Assembly: GCF_029023865.1 (NCBI RefSeq)
Contig: NZ_CP118969.1
Location: forward strand, 124,001 to 188,000
Direction of reading: 5' to 3'
Length of the DNA stretch: 64,000 nucleotides
DNA from: Lactococcus lactis
GTDB lineage: Bacteria; Bacillota; Bacilli; Lactobacillales; Streptococcaceae
Shown piece by piece: positions 1 through 8,520 of the stretch. How positions within the stretch are numbered: the first letter of the stretch is position 1; each line of letters starts with the position of its first letter. The notes beneath the pieces are model-generated. The model ran no database searches. It had not been told where the DNA came from and saw only the letters and a list, made by a program, of their open reading frames with translations. The translations under genes and the position numbers were made by a program.

Positions 1-1
1 C

Positions 2-535
2 TTTATTATAATTTTGATTTCATCATTTGGTTTACAGGCCTTTGAGTCAATTTATAGTATCATGGCAAGTATTAACTTTGGTTTTAGTATGAGTGAAATT
101 GCTTTGGTAATTACAGTGAGTGGAATTTTAGCTCTCTTTTTCCAACTTTTCTTATTTGATGCAATCGTCAATAAAATTGGTGAACTTGGCTTGATTCAAT
201 TAACTTTCTTTGCCAGTGCAATCTTCATTGCTGTTATTGCCTTTACAAAATCAAATTTAGTCGTTGCTCTTTCTACATTTGTTGTTTTTCTGGCCTTTGA
301 TTTATTTAGACCAGCTGTAACAACCTATCTTTCAAAGCATGCGGGAAATCGCCAAGGTGCAATCAATGGCTTGAACTCAGCCTTTACAAGTTTTGGAAAT
401 ATTTTAGGGCCGATGGCCGCGGGTTATATGTTTGACCTTAACCATTTATTTCCATACTATATCTCTGCGATTATTCTACTGGGAACCGGATTTTTATCAC
501 TATTCTTAAACAGAAAAAATTTCAGTAAAATCTAA
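2..535 (+). CDS. MFS permease, C-terminal part (5' end outside window)
   Basis: This is the C-terminal half of a major facilitator superfamily transporter, an inner-membrane permease driven by ion gradients. The frame is open to the window's first bases, so the real start lies upstream; the TTG at 14 is internal. About 177 residues remain, with five or six hydrophobic segments separated by short loops. The segment NRQGAINGLNSAFTSFGNI followed by LGPMAAGYMF resembles the region before TM11 of drug-efflux MFS proteins. The gene ends in TAA and is followed within 20 bases by an intrinsic terminator. Substrate cannot be told from this fragment. MFS membership is secure; an efflux role is an inference from the family. 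Confidence 0.75.
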   Translation, partial: FIIILISSFGLQAFESIYSIMASINFGFSMSEIALVITVSGILALFFQLFLFDAIVNKIGELGLIQLTFFASAIFIAVIAFTKSNLVVALSTFVVFLAFDLFRPAVTTYLSKHAGNRQGAINGLNSAFTSFGNILGPMAAGYMFDLNHLFPYYISAIILLGTGFLSLFLNRKNFSKI

Positions 536-553
536 ATATAATTTTTTTATTCA

Positions 554-583
554 AAAAGCCTACACTAATCTGTAGGTTTTTTT
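554..583 (+). terminator. Intrinsic terminator after the MFS permease
   Basis: Six-base arms CCTACA (559-564) and TGTAGG (571-576), flanked by A and T tracts, form a hairpin followed by eight T residues. Confidence 0.75.
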
Positions 584-694
584 GTATTTATGTATTAATA
601 ATAATTAAAAAAGTATTAAATTTCGTAAATGCTAAAGTGGATGAAGTATTACAAAACATAGTATTAAGGTCTGTCTATAAATAACAGTAATTTG

Positions 695-723
695 TTGATT
701 TTTAACAATATATGAACTATACT
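695..723 (+). promoter_or_regulatory. Promoter of the GtrB/GtrC-like pair
   Basis: TTGATT (695-700) and TATACT (718-723) are separated by 17 bases. The predicted transcript would have a leader of about 80 nt before the ATG at 812. The rest of the 536-811 gap is AT-rich, with no other signal seen. Confidence 0.6.
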
Positions 724-811
724 AGAAGCAAAGAAATGTATAAAAAATTTCTATTTTGTCTACTAAGAAATACGTATTCTTAATTATCTAAGAAAATGAG
801 AAAAGTTTAAT

Positions 812-1783
812 ATGAAGTTATCAATTGTAGTTCCGGTGTATAACGAAGAAGAAAGCATCGAAATATTCATAAAGGAAGTGGAAGAAAAAACCAAAAGTTT
901 ACCATTAGAAAAAATTTTTTATTTTGTAAATGATGGTTCAACTGATAAGACATTAAAAATAATAAAAAAGCTAGCCGAAAAGAGAGATGATATACAATAT
1001 ATCAGTTTTTCGAGAAATTTTGGTAAAGAAGCCGCTCTATTAGCAGGTTTAGAAGTAGCGGTTGGTGACTTTGTTACGATTATGGATGTAGACTTACAAG
1101 ACCCGCCAGAAATGCTTCCAGAAATGTTTGAAAAGTTGCAAGAAGGATATGATGTTGTGGGGACAAGACGAACAAGTCGAACCGGAGAACCTCCTATTCG
1201 CTCTTTCTTTGCAAAGCTTTTCTATAAAATAATAAATAAAATTTCTAAAACACAAATAGTCGATGGTGCGCGTGATTATCGATTGATGACTCGACAAGTG
1301 GTAGATAGCATCTTAAAGCTTCAGGAAAGTAATCGATTTTCCAAAGGTTTGTTTTCTTGGGTGGGTTATGAAATTATTTATTTAGAATATGAGAATAGAG
1401 AACGGAGTAGAGGGCAAACTTCATGGTCTTTTTGGAGTTTATTACGCTATTCTGTTGATGGTTTCGTTAATTTTTCCGAGTTACCATTAAATATAGCAAC
1501 ATTTGTTGGTATCCTTTGTTTTTTTATATCAATCATTCTGAGTCTTTTTTATACAGTAAAAACACTTGTTTGGGGTGATAGCGTACAAGGATTTCCAACA
1601 CTTGTTATCTTAGTTCTAATGTTGGGAGGATTGCAACTTTTAGCCTCTGGAATCATCGGAAAATATTTAGCTAAAACGTTTATTGAAGTAAAAAAACGTC
1701 CTAATTATATCATCAAAGAAAGTAATATAAAATCCGAAGACGAACCATTGAACAATCAGAAAGGTAAAAGGTTAGTAATGTGA
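812..1783 (+). CDS. Family 2 membrane glycosyltransferase, GtrB/YfdH-like
   Basis: Likely transfers a sugar from a nucleotide donor to undecaprenyl phosphate on the cytoplasmic face of the membrane. The family-2 fold starts at residue 3 (SIVVPVYNEE). NDGSTDKT at 40-47 binds the nucleotide, MDVDLQDPPE at 91-100 carries the metal-binding Asp residues, and RSRGQTSW at about 198-205 is the acceptor-site basic motif. Two membrane segments follow at about 226-250 and 260-285, the usual GtrB topology. Length (323 aa) is normal. It overlaps the next gene by 4 nt (GTGA), so the two are translationally coupled. In related systems GtrB makes the lipid-linked sugar and a GT-C partner transfers it to a wall polymer; the target here is unknown. 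Confidence 0.85.
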   Translation: MKLSIVVPVYNEEESIEIFIKEVEEKTKSLPLEKIFYFVNDGSTDKTLKIIKKLAEKRDDIQYISFSRNFGKEAALLAGLEVAVGDFVTIMDVDLQDPPEMLPEMFEKLQEGYDVVGTRRTSRTGEPPIRSFFAKLFYKIINKISKTQIVDGARDYRLMTRQVVDSILKLQESNRFSKGLFSWVGYEIIYLEYENRERSRGQTSWSFWSLLRYSVDGFVNFSELPLNIATFVGILCFFISIILSLFYTVKTLVWGDSVQGFPTLVILVLMLGGLQLLASGIIGKYLAKTFIEVKKRPNYIIKESNIKSEDEPLNNQKGKRLVM

Positions 1784-3024
1784 TAAAAAAAGAAAACTTT
1801 CCCTTTCTGCTAATAATCCTTTTTTACATTTTATTTTTTATAACAAATCAAGTTGATTGGTTGGGTGGAGATGCCTTGTGGTTCTCTAAAGTTAATTCTT
1901 CGCCACTTACTTTTGCTATAGATAGATATGAGACTTGGTCCTCTCGATTTTGGATTGAGGGAGCAGTGCTTCAATCAAGTAAAAATCTGTTGATTTTTTT
2001 CATCCTAACAATTGTTTTTATCTTTCTGTTATTTTATTCGATAAGTCAACTTATTTCTTTTAATAAATTTATAAGTAATTTAGTGCTTGTTTTAGTTTTT
2101 ATAATACTATTTCCAATGGTTTCTCTTAAATCTGCGGGACTAATTGCTACAATTGTGAATTACGTCTGGCCTAGTGCCTTATTTGCATACTGGTTAATGA
2201 TTGACCGTCAGAGGAATTCAGAAGAGAAAATTGCAATTTATAAGATTATCATTGCCACTCTTTCTCTAATACTATCAGTGTTTAATGAAGGCTTGGCAAT
2301 TGTACTTTTTCTCTATCTTATCATTCAAGTGGTTATTGAGAAAAAAGAATTTTTCAACCCATATCGAATAGTTTGTCTTCTCGTTTCTTTATTGAGTATT
2401 TTAAACGTCTTGATATGCCCGGGAAATCAAAAAAGAGGGGCTTTAGAAATGGCCCATTGGTTTCCAACATTTAACCATTTATCATTTTTTGATAAGTTAC
2501 TAATTCAATTCAACAATATCGCTTCAAATTTGATTGTTAGTCATAACTTTATAGAGATTTTATTTCTGTTGTTATTATTGAGAGCAGTTCAGAAAAAGCA
2601 GATATTATCCGTAATACTATCTGCTGTGCTTATAATGTTATGTAAAATCTCACAAAAATTAATTTCAGATCCACTTAGTGTAATTGTACACCATTCATCG
2701 GAAAAGAAATTTAATTATAATATAACTGGCAAGTTGCTAGGACCGAGTGTTATTTTTATGATAATGATAGTTATGATTGTCTTTGTTATTATCTTATTGG
2801 ATGGTAAATCAAAGAAAAGTTTCGTAGCTATTGGTTCTTTAGCCGTTACTTTTTCGGCGGGGATGGCTATTAGTCTATCACCGACACTATTAGCGTCATC
2901 AGACCGGCCACTGTTATTTTTATATTTTGTAATAATCTTTAATTGTGCTATTTTAGCAGACGATATAATTGGATTTAATAAAAGTAAAGACAGTCTAAAT
3001 CCTGTTGATGAAATATCCAAATAA
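1780..3024 (+). CDS. Polytopic membrane protein, probable GT-C partner of the upstream GtrB-like enzyme
   Basis: A 414-residue protein with about ten hydrophobic segments. It starts at GTG overlapping the upstream stop codon. The first external loop reads QVDWLGGDALWF (about residues 24-35), with paired acidic residues in the position where GT-C glycosyltransferases keep their catalytic Asp/Glu. This resembles DUF6056/GtrC-like proteins that move a sugar from undecaprenyl phosphate to an extracytoplasmic glycan. The tight coupling to a GtrB-like enzyme supports a two-gene glycosylation module; a flippase (GtrA) is not present beside them. A terminator follows. The acceptor polymer and sugar are not predictable from sequence. 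Assignment to GT-C is an inference from topology and context. Confidence 0.6.
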   Translation: MIKKENFPFLLIILFYILFFITNQVDWLGGDALWFSKVNSSPLTFAIDRYETWSSRFWIEGAVLQSSKNLLIFFILTIVFIFLLFYSISQLISFNKFISNLVLVLVFIILFPMVSLKSAGLIATIVNYVWPSALFAYWLMIDRQRNSEEKIAIYKIIIATLSLILSVFNEGLAIVLFLYLIIQVVIEKKEFFNPYRIVCLLVSLLSILNVLICPGNQKRGALEMAHWFPTFNHLSFFDKLLIQFNNIASNLIVSHNFIEILFLLLLLRAVQKKQILSVILSAVLIMLCKISQKLISDPLSVIVHHSSEKKFNYNITGKLLGPSVIFMIMIVMIVFVIILLDGKSKKSFVAIGSLAVTFSAGMAISLSPTLLASSDRPLLFLYFVIIFNCAILADDIIGFNKSKDSLNPVDEISK

Positions 3025-3060
3025 AAAAGATTTAACTTATTAATGAGTTGAATCTTTTTT
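3023..3060 (+). terminator. Terminator of the glycosylation pair
   Basis: A 15-base inverted repeat (3023-3037 with 3046-3060, one G-T pair) has an A tract on the left and a T tract on the right, so it can work on either strand. Confidence 0.8.
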
Positions 3061-3070
3061 ATAATAATGA

Positions 3071-3110
3071 ATAAAAAAACCTCCTGATGTAATCTTATAC
3101 AGTCAGGAGG
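3071..3110 (-). terminator. Terminator of tRNA-Ser on the minus strand
   Basis: CCTCCTGA (3080-3087) pairs with TCAGGAGG (3103-3110). Read on the minus strand it is followed by seven T residues, downstream of the tRNA. Confidence 0.75.
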
Positions 3111-3184
3111 AAAAGGAGTAAGCGTATTGGTCACTGGCTTTTCTATAATTTTTTCAAATAGGGTAGAAAAATCCATTTATAAAA

Positions 3185-3270
3185 GGAGTCAAGGGGATTT
3201 GAACCCCTGCGCCGCTTTACACGGTTCGACGGATTTCGAGTCCGCTGCATTACCACTCTGCCATGGCTCC
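3185..3270 (-). tRNA. tRNA-Ser (anticodon CGA)
   Basis: The reverse complement folds as a class II tRNA of 86 nt. GGAGCCA pairs with TGACTCC at the acceptor, the anticodon arm is GCGGA-CTCGAAA-TCCGT with CGA (serine, UCG codons), a long variable arm is present, and the T-arm is GGGGTTCAAATCCCC. No CCA is encoded. One acceptor pair is C5-A68 instead of a Watson-Crick pair, which is unusual. A minus-strand terminator follows at 3071-3110. Confidence 0.95.
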
Positions 3271-3348
3271 ATTCCTTTATCTAAATTAATTATATCACAG
3301 TTGATCCTCTTCTTGAAATAATATGAAATTGCTAGAATGAAAATAAAA

Positions 3349-3397
3349 CGCATATTTATACAAAAATGTTGACAAATGAATAAATATGCTGTACAAT
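3349..3397 (+). promoter_or_regulatory. argG promoter with ARG-box-like operators
   Basis: TTGACA (3369-3374), a 17-base spacer and TACAAT (3392-3397) form a strong promoter. The spacer holds ATGAATAAATATGC (3375-3388), one base from the core of the Bacillus AhrC ARG box (CATGAATAAAAATKCAAK). An inverted relative (reverse complement GTATAAATATGC) lies at about 3351-3362. Binding of an ArgR/AhrC repressor here would block RNA polymerase; that step is an inference. Confidence 0.7.
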
Positions 3398-3426
3398 TGC
3401 ATTTATATTAATTTGAAAGAAGAAAA

Positions 3427-4623
3427 ATGATGGGAAACAAAAAAATTGTCTTGGCATATTCGGGTGGATTGGATACAAGTGTTGCTGTAAAATGGTTGAC
3501 TGATAAAGGATTTGACGTCATTGCTGCCTGCATGGACGTTGGTGAAGGAAAAGACTTGAATTTTATTCATGATAAGGCTCTTCAAGTAGGGGCAGTGGAA
3601 TCTGTTGTTTTGGATTGCAAGGAAGAATTCGCTAAAATATTTGTTGGAGCTGCACTCAAAGGAAATTTAATGTATGAAAATAAATATCCTTTAGTATCCG
3701 CTTTGAGTCGCCCTTTGATTGCTCAAAAATTAGTAGAAGTAGCCAAAGAAAAAGGGGCAACGGCTATTGCTCATGGTTGTACAGGAAAAGGAAATGACCA
3801 AGTGCGTTTTGAAGTAGCCATCCATTCTCTTGCGCCTGAGCTTGAAGTCATTGCTCCAGTTCGTGAGTGGCATTGGGCTCGTGAAGAAGAAATCGAATAT
3901 GCCAATCAAAATGGTGTTCCTATTCCTGCTGATTTAGACAATCCCTACTCAATTGACATGAATTTATGGGGACGTGCGATTGAAGCTGGTGTTCTTGAAA
4001 ATCCTTGGAGTACTTGTCCAGAGGATGCTTTCTTTATGACTAATTCTGTGGAGGACGCTCCAAACGAAGCTGAATATATCGAGGTTGAGTTTAAAGAAGG
4101 ATTACCAATCGCCTTAAATGGAAAAAGCTTAGAATTGCATGAAATCATTAAAGAAGTGAATATTATTGCAGGAAAACATGGAATTGGTCGGATTGACCAT
4201 ATTGAAAATCGCCTGGTTGGGATTAAATCCCGTGAATTTTATGAATGTCCTGCTGCCATTACTTTATTAAAAGCACATAAAGATTTGGAAGATTTAACTT
4301 TCGTTCGAGAACTTGCACATTTTAAACCAGTTCTTGAAAATGAATTAGCAAACTTGATTTACAATGGTTTGTGGTTCAATCCTGCTACTAAGGCTTTGAT
4401 TGCTTATCTTGATGAAACTCAAAAAGTAGTTAACGGGATTGTAAAAATTAAATTATATAAAGGTTTAGCAACACCAGTGGGACGTAAATCAACTAATTCG
4501 CTTTACAGCGAAAAATTAGCAACATATACTGCTGCAGATGAGTTTGACCAAGCAGCGGCAGTTGGATTTATTAAATTGTGGGGTCTACCTACTCAAGTCA
4601 ATGCTCAAGTAAATCTCAAATAA
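3427..4623 (+). CDS. argG: Argininosuccinate synthase
   Basis: Joins citrulline and aspartate with ATP to form argininosuccinate, the penultimate step of arginine synthesis, in the cytoplasm. The N-terminus carries the ATP pyrophosphatase motif AYSGGLDTS at residues 10-18. Later conserved blocks include [14 protein letters not shown] (citrulline/aspartate site) and the [10 protein letters not shown] region. The length (398 aa) is normal for the family. Two ATG codons stand in tandem; the first (3427) follows the SD-like GAAAGAAGA. argH follows after 30 nt with no terminator between, so the two form an argGH operon. ARG-box-like sequences overlap the promoter, which predicts arginine repression. 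Confidence 0.97.
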   Translation: MMGNKKIVLAYSGGLDTSVAVKWLTDKGFDVIAACMDVGEGKDLNFIHDKALQVGAVESVVLDCKEEFAKIFVGAALKGNLMYENKYPLVSALSRPLIAQKLVEVAKEKGATAIAHGCTGKGNDQVRFEVAIHSLAPELEVIAPVREWHWAREEEIEYANQNGVPIPADLDNPYSIDMNLWGRAIEAGVLENPWSTCPEDAFFMTNSVEDAPNEAEYIEVEFKEGLPIALNGKSLELHEIIKEVNIIAGKHGIGRIDHIENRLVGIKSREFYECPAAITLLKAHKDLEDLTFVRELAHFKPVLENELANLIYNGLWFNPATKALIAYLDETQKVVNGIVKIKLYKGLATPVGRKSTNSLYSEKLATYTAADEFDQAAAVGFIKLWGLPTQVNAQVNLK

Positions 4624-4653
4624 TAGCTATAGGAAAATTTGGAAAGTAAGAGA

Positions 4654-6033
4654 ATGGTAGAAAAACTTTGGGGAGGACGTTTTGAGGCGTCACTAGATAA
4701 ACAAACGGAAGAATTTGGAGCATCAATTAAATTTGAGCAACGACTTGCTCCTTTTGATTTAAAAGGCTCATTAGCTCATGTAAAGATGTTGGGTGAAACA
4801 GGAATTATTACTACCGAGGAATCCCAAAAAATTGCCAAAGGTCTGAAAAAAGTAGAAGAAAAGCTTCTTAATGGCCAAATTGAATTCAAGATGGAAAATG
4901 AAGATATCCATATGAATATGGAATCTTATCTTCATCAAGAAATTGGTCCACTAGCTGGTAAATTGCATACGGCTCGCTCTAGAAATGATCAAGTGGCAAC
5001 AGATATGCATCTATACCTCAAAAGTATCTTAGAGGCCGTTTTAGAAGCTTTAAAAGGGTTAAGAGAAACAATTGTAAAGCTCGCTGTAAACCAAATTGAC
5101 ACTATTATGCCTGGTTATACTCATTTACAACATGCACAACCGATTTCCTTTGGTCAACATCTAATGGCTTATTATCAAATGCTGACACGTGATTTTGAAC
5201 GTTTTGAATTTAATGTTAAGCATACAGATATGAATCCTTTAGGAGCGGCAGCTCTAGCTGGGACAACGTTTCCGATTGATAGAATGTTGACGACAAAATT
5301 ACTTGGTTTTGAGAAGGCTTATGATAATTCAATGGATGCGGTCAGTGACCGTGACTTTATTTTAGAATTTCTCTCAAATGCAAGTTTGTTAATGATGCAC
5401 TTATCAAGATTTTGTGAGGAGCTTTTACTATGGTCTAGTCATGAATTCAAATTTGTCAGTCTGTCTGATGCATATTCTACGGGTTCTTCTATTATGCCAC
5501 AGAAAAAGAATCCAGATATGGCAGAATTAATCAGAGGAAAAACAGGCCGCGTTTATGGAAATCTTACAGCTTTATTGACTGTGATGAAAGGTTTACCTTT
5601 AGCTTATAACAAAGATTTGCAAGAAGATAAAGAAGGAATGTTTGATAGTGCTGATACTATAATAACTTCTTTAACAGTTATGAATGGGATGTTGTCAACT
5701 TTAACTGTAAACCGTGTAAACATGGAAAAATCAACTGAACAAGATTTTTCTAATGCGACAGAGTTGGCCGATTACCTTGCAGCAAAGGGCCTTCCTTTTA
5801 GAAAAGCTCATGAATTAGTGGGTCTCTTAGTATTAGATTGTATAAAAAAAGGAATTTACCTTCAAGATGTAAATTTACAAGATTATCAAATGCTATCTCC
5901 ATTAATCAATGAAGATGTTTATGAAGTTTTAAAATCAAGAACGGCAGTTTCAAGAAGAAATTCTCTAGGTGGTACGGGATTTGAATCGGTTAAAAAACAA
6001 ATAGAAGAAGCAAAAAAAGAACTTCAAATTTGA
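4654..6033 (+). CDS. argH: Argininosuccinate lyase
   Basis: Splits argininosuccinate into arginine and fumarate, the last step of arginine synthesis. The fumarase/aspartase superfamily signature [13 protein letters not shown] is at residues 277-289, and [12 protein letters not shown] and [10 protein letters not shown] are intact. I chose the ATG at 4654 because the family starts [10 protein letters not shown] and GGAAAG lies upstream; an in-frame TTG at 4639 is less likely. The product is 459 aa, normal for ArgH. The last codons and stop lie inside the terminator hairpin, so the 3' coding end and the transcription stop share the same DNA. Confidence 0.97.
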   Translation: MVEKLWGGRFEASLDKQTEEFGASIKFEQRLAPFDLKGSLAHVKMLGETGIITTEESQKIAKGLKKVEEKLLNGQIEFKMENEDIHMNMESYLHQEIGPLAGKLHTARSRNDQVATDMHLYLKSILEAVLEALKGLRETIVKLAVNQIDTIMPGYTHLQHAQPISFGQHLMAYYQMLTRDFERFEFNVKHTDMNPLGAAALAGTTFPIDRMLTTKLLGFEKAYDNSMDAVSDRDFILEFLSNASLLMMHLSRFCEELLLWSSHEFKFVSLSDAYSTGSSIMPQKKNPDMAELIRGKTGRVYGNLTALLTVMKGLPLAYNKDLQEDKEGMFDSADTIITSLTVMNGMLSTLTVNRVNMEKSTEQDFSNATELADYLAAKGLPFRKAHELVGLLVLDCIKKGIYLQDVNLQDYQMLSPLINEDVYEVLKSRTAVSRRNSLGGTGFESVKKQIEEAKKELQI

Positions 6034-6044
6034 AGTTCTTTTTT
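6012..6044. terminator. Bidirectional terminator overlapping the argH 3' end
   Basis: A 15-bp perfect inverted repeat (6013-6027 with 6030-6044) with A and T tracts on both sides. It includes the argH stop codon (6031-6033) and can also end the converging MFS transcript. Confidence 0.85.
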
Positions 6045-6048
6045 ATAA

Positions 6049-7245
6049 TTAGTTTTTTACAGCAAGTGATTTAGTATGTGTAAAGTAGTTTATTAAGTTA
6101 AAGACAACCAGAATTGCTGAACCCACAAAGACATAACGATAGTCAATAAATCCAGCAATAGCTGAACCAAGTAAGGGACCTGCAAAAGCACCAATTGATT
6201 GAGCAGATTGATTATAAGAGAAAATTCGACCAGTAATAGCTTGAGGAGATTCTTTTGCTAAGATGGCTTGAACTGAAGGGAGAATTGCCGCATCAGAGAC
6301 TCCGACAAGTAGTCTCATAACAATTAAAAACCAAACATTAGTTGTCATTGCTGTGATTGAGAAGACGATTAGTGAAAAGAAAAGTCCAAAACCAAGGATT
6401 TTTCTTTGACCAACTTTATCACCTAGACGACCTAAGAATGGAGCAGCCACTAATGTAACGATTCCTGGGGCAGCAGCGACAATTCCGGCCATGAAAGTAA
6501 TGTTTCCTTGACCATGCATAAGTTCTTGGACATAGAGTGAAAGAACTGGATTAATCGATTGATTGGTCATTTGAGTAATGAGGGTTGCAAAAAACATGCC
6601 CCAAATAATGGCTGGGTGGGTAACAACTTCCCAAACTTGTTTATAGGAAAGCATGTTTTTCTTCTCAACGGGCTTAAATGTTTCTTTGACAAAAAATAAA
6701 GCAAGGAAAAAGACGAGAAACATAATAATTCCTGTGACGCTAAAAACGCGACGATAACCAGTTATATTAACAAGTATTCCGCCAATGATTGGACCGATAA
6801 GAGTTCCAGCAACAGATCCTGTTGTAAGGAGCGATAAGACGGCCCCTGATTTTTCCTTTGGTGCAGAACTGGCCATTAAGGCCATTGAATTAGAGACAAA
6901 ACCAGAAAAGGCCCCAAGTAGCATGCGTAAAATAAGCAATTGCCAAGCAGCTGTAACAAAAGCCATTAATGAAATTGAAATTGCCATCCCAAGAGAAGCG
7001 CGTAAGAGCATCAATTTCCGACCTTTCTGGTCAGCTAATCTTCCCCAAAGGGGAGAAACGATTGCTAAAACAATAAAGGTGGATGAGAAGACCAAGCCTG
7101 ACCAGATGTTTAATTCCGTTTTTGAGTAATGGCCAAGTGTACTGATGTAAAGTGATATAAAAGGGGCGATAAGACTTGAACCTATCCCCGTCATAAATGT
7201 CCCAAACCAAAGGACAATTAAATTTCGTTGCCATGATTCTTTCAT
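6049..7245 (-). CDS. PmrA-like multidrug MFS exporter
   Basis: A 398-residue, 12-segment MFS antiporter. The N-terminus (WQRNLIVLWFGTFMTGIGSS) and the loop GRLADQKGRKLML match the DHA1 drug:H+ antiporter family, closest by eye to PmrA of streptococci, which exports fluoroquinolones and dyes. The second half keeps a related loop, GRLGDKVGQRK. It lies divergent from a TetR regulator with a shared regulatory region, so drug-responsive repression is likely. It converges with argH at a shared terminator. The substrate is inferred from family only. The SD is GAAGGA, about 9 nt before the ATG. Confidence 0.85.
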   Translation of the reverse strand: MKESWQRNLIVLWFGTFMTGIGSSLIAPFISLYISTLGHYSKTELNIWSGLVFSSTFIVLAIVSPLWGRLADQKGRKLMLLRASLGMAISISLMAFVTAAWQLLILRMLLGAFSGFVSNSMALMASSAPKEKSGAVLSLLTTGSVAGTLIGPIIGGILVNITGYRRVFSVTGIIMFLVFFLALFFVKETFKPVEKKNMLSYKQVWEVVTHPAIIWGMFFATLITQMTNQSINPVLSLYVQELMHGQGNITFMAGIVAAAPGIVTLVAAPFLGRLGDKVGQRKILGFGLFFSLIVFSITAMTTNVWFLIVMRLLVGVSDAAILPSVQAILAKESPQAITGRIFSYNQSAQSIGAFAGPLLGSAIAGFIDYRYVFVGSAILVVFNLINYFTHTKSLAVKN

Positions 7246-7283
7246 GAATGAATGTCCTTCTTTCTTGATGTATTCATAATAAT

Positions 7284-7320
7284 ATTATAAAACTATTGTT
7301 CGTAGTTTGTCAATGACGAA
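7284..7320 (-). promoter_or_regulatory. Exporter promoter with candidate TetR operator
   Basis: On the minus strand TTGACA (7308-7313) and TATAAT (7284-7289) are 18 bases apart. An inverted repeat TTCGT (7299-7303) / ACGAA (7316-7320) straddles the -35 box, where a TetR dimer would block transcription. Confidence 0.6.
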
Positions 7321-7327
7321 TCATTGC

Positions 7328-7356
7328 TTGAAAAAGATTGAGAATAGTTTTATACT
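7328..7356 (+). promoter_or_regulatory. Promoter of the TetR gene
   Basis: TTGAAA (7328-7333) and TATACT (7351-7356) are spaced by 17 bases, eight bases from the operator-like repeat. Confidence 0.6.
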
Positions 7357-7439
7357 GATAGTGAGATAGTTTGAATCGACTATAAAAGTTCAAACTTCGA
7401 GTAAACTTTCGCATCGAAAGTATTGAAAGGAATCCAATT

Positions 7440-8015
7440 ATGGCAAGGATTGCATTGACTCGTGATAAAATCGTTCAAGCTACTATTGAACTAGCTGGTA
7501 AAATTGGTCTCTCTAATGTTAGTTTTCCGCGCTTAGCTGAGTATTTTGGAATTAAAGCTCCGTCACTTTATAATCATTTTAAAAATATGGAAGAAGTACG
7601 TGTGGCAACGGCAGTCTACCTCCAAAAAGAATTAAACTATGAACTAACTTATGCAATGGTGGGACTAACTCCTTTGGCAGCACTTAGGGCTTATGCTGAG
7701 AGTTATAAAAGATTCGCTGAAAAATATGAAGCAGTTTATGAACTGATTAATGTAATACACCAAACAAATAATGGGGAACTTGAATATTTGGCAAAAGAAA
7801 ATATTCGTTTGGTTCGTCGAAGCTTGGAAAATTTTCATTTGTCAGAAGAAGAAAATTTTCATATCAGTCGGATGTTTCGCTCAACGCTTCATGGATTTAT
7901 CACTTTAACACAGTTAGGATATTTCCGTCAGTCTGGATCAATTTCTAAAGAAGAATCCTTTACTTACATGGTCGATCATCTGCTTAGTCGTCTAGATAAT
8001 CCAGAAAATATTTAA
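7440..8015 (+). CDS. TetR/AcrR-family repressor, divergent from the exporter
   Basis: A 191-residue transcription factor. Residues 8-54 are the TetR helix-turn-helix (IVQATIELAGKIGLSNVSF, then LAEYFGIKAPSLYNHFKN). The C-terminal ligand domain includes FRSTLHGFITLTQLG, the WHG-type motif found in one TetR subfamily. The ATG at 7440 follows GAAAGGA. Its divergent neighbour is a drug exporter, and an inverted repeat overlaps that exporter's promoter, so local repression relieved by an exported compound is the simplest model. The ligand is unknown. A terminator follows at once. Confidence 0.88.
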   Translation: MARIALTRDKIVQATIELAGKIGLSNVSFPRLAEYFGIKAPSLYNHFKNMEEVRVATAVYLQKELNYELTYAMVGLTPLAALRAYAESYKRFAEKYEAVYELINVIHQTNNGELEYLAKENIRLVRRSLENFHLSEEENFHISRMFRSTLHGFITLTQLGYFRQSGSISKEESFTYMVDHLLSRLDNPENI

Positions 8016-8046
8016 AAATACCTTGTTAAATACATGGTATTTTTAA
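8011..8046 (+). terminator. Terminator of the TetR gene
   Basis: AAAAATACC (8014-8022) pairs with GGTATTTTT (8036-8044), with A and T tracts. Confidence 0.7.
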
Positions 8047-8072
8047 ATGCTAAATGTAACTGATAATCCCTT

Positions 8073-8088
8073 CGTTCTATATAGAACG
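8073..8088. repeat. Perfect 16-bp palindrome upstream of rnpA
   Basis: CGTTCTATATAGAACG is fully self-complementary and lies about 40 bp before the TGATAAAAT extended -10 (8124-8132) of rnpA. It has no loop, so an operator is more likely than a terminator. Confidence 0.5.
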
Positions 8089-8166
8089 TTTTCAAGTGAT
8101 ATAGTGACTTTTTAGCAATTTTATGATAAAATTAATACGATAATTTCTAAAATGGGAGAGAGTGGC

Positions 8167-8520
8167 TTGGCTATAAAAAAAACATATCGCGTTAAACGCT
8201 CAAAGGATTTTGACCAAATTTTTTCAGCGAAACATAGCTTTGCCAATAAAAAATTTGTGGTCTATAAATTAAACACAAATCAACCTCATTTTCGTGTAGG
8301 TCTATCAGTAAGCAAAAAGCTTGGTCATGCGGTTTTACGTAATCGAATTAAACGTCTTTTACGCCATGCCATTGCTGAATTTAAGCCTTATTTGACAGAT
8401 GAAGATTTTGTAATTATTGCACGTTCGGGTGTTGAAACACTCAGTTTTGAGGAAGTAAAGAAAAATCTAAAACACGTTTTGAAGTTGTCAAAAATCTATG
8501 TGGATGGAGAAAACGATTGA
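8167..8520 (+). CDS. rnpA: Ribonuclease P protein component
   Basis: The protein cofactor of RNase P, which binds the catalytic RNA and the 5' leader of precursor tRNAs. The family signature [11 protein letters not shown], with its Arg/Lys-rich helix, is present, preceded by [13 protein letters not shown] place the start at TTG 8167 because GGGAGAG (8154-8160) sits 6 nt before it and the protein then begins [10 protein letters not shown] like its relatives (117 aa). An ATG at 8152 would include the SD in the coding sequence. Its stop overlaps the yidC start by 4 nt, giving translational coupling in the conserved rnpA-yidC-jag order. Confidence 0.95.
   Translation: MAIKKTYRVKRSKDFDQIFSAKHSFANKKFVVYKLNTNQPHFRVGLSVSKKLGHAVLRNRIKRLLRHAIAEFKPYLTDEDFVIIARSGVETLSFEEVKKNLKHVLKLSKIYVDGEND

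Noticed and set aside
2715-3176. 153-codon minus-strand frame over the GT-C gene end
   Set aside because: It crosses two terminators and overlaps a real gene; composition is not protein-like.
3127-3321. Plus-strand frame across tRNA-Ser
   Set aside because: It runs through the tRNA gene and a tRNA-derived reading frame is not expected to be coding.
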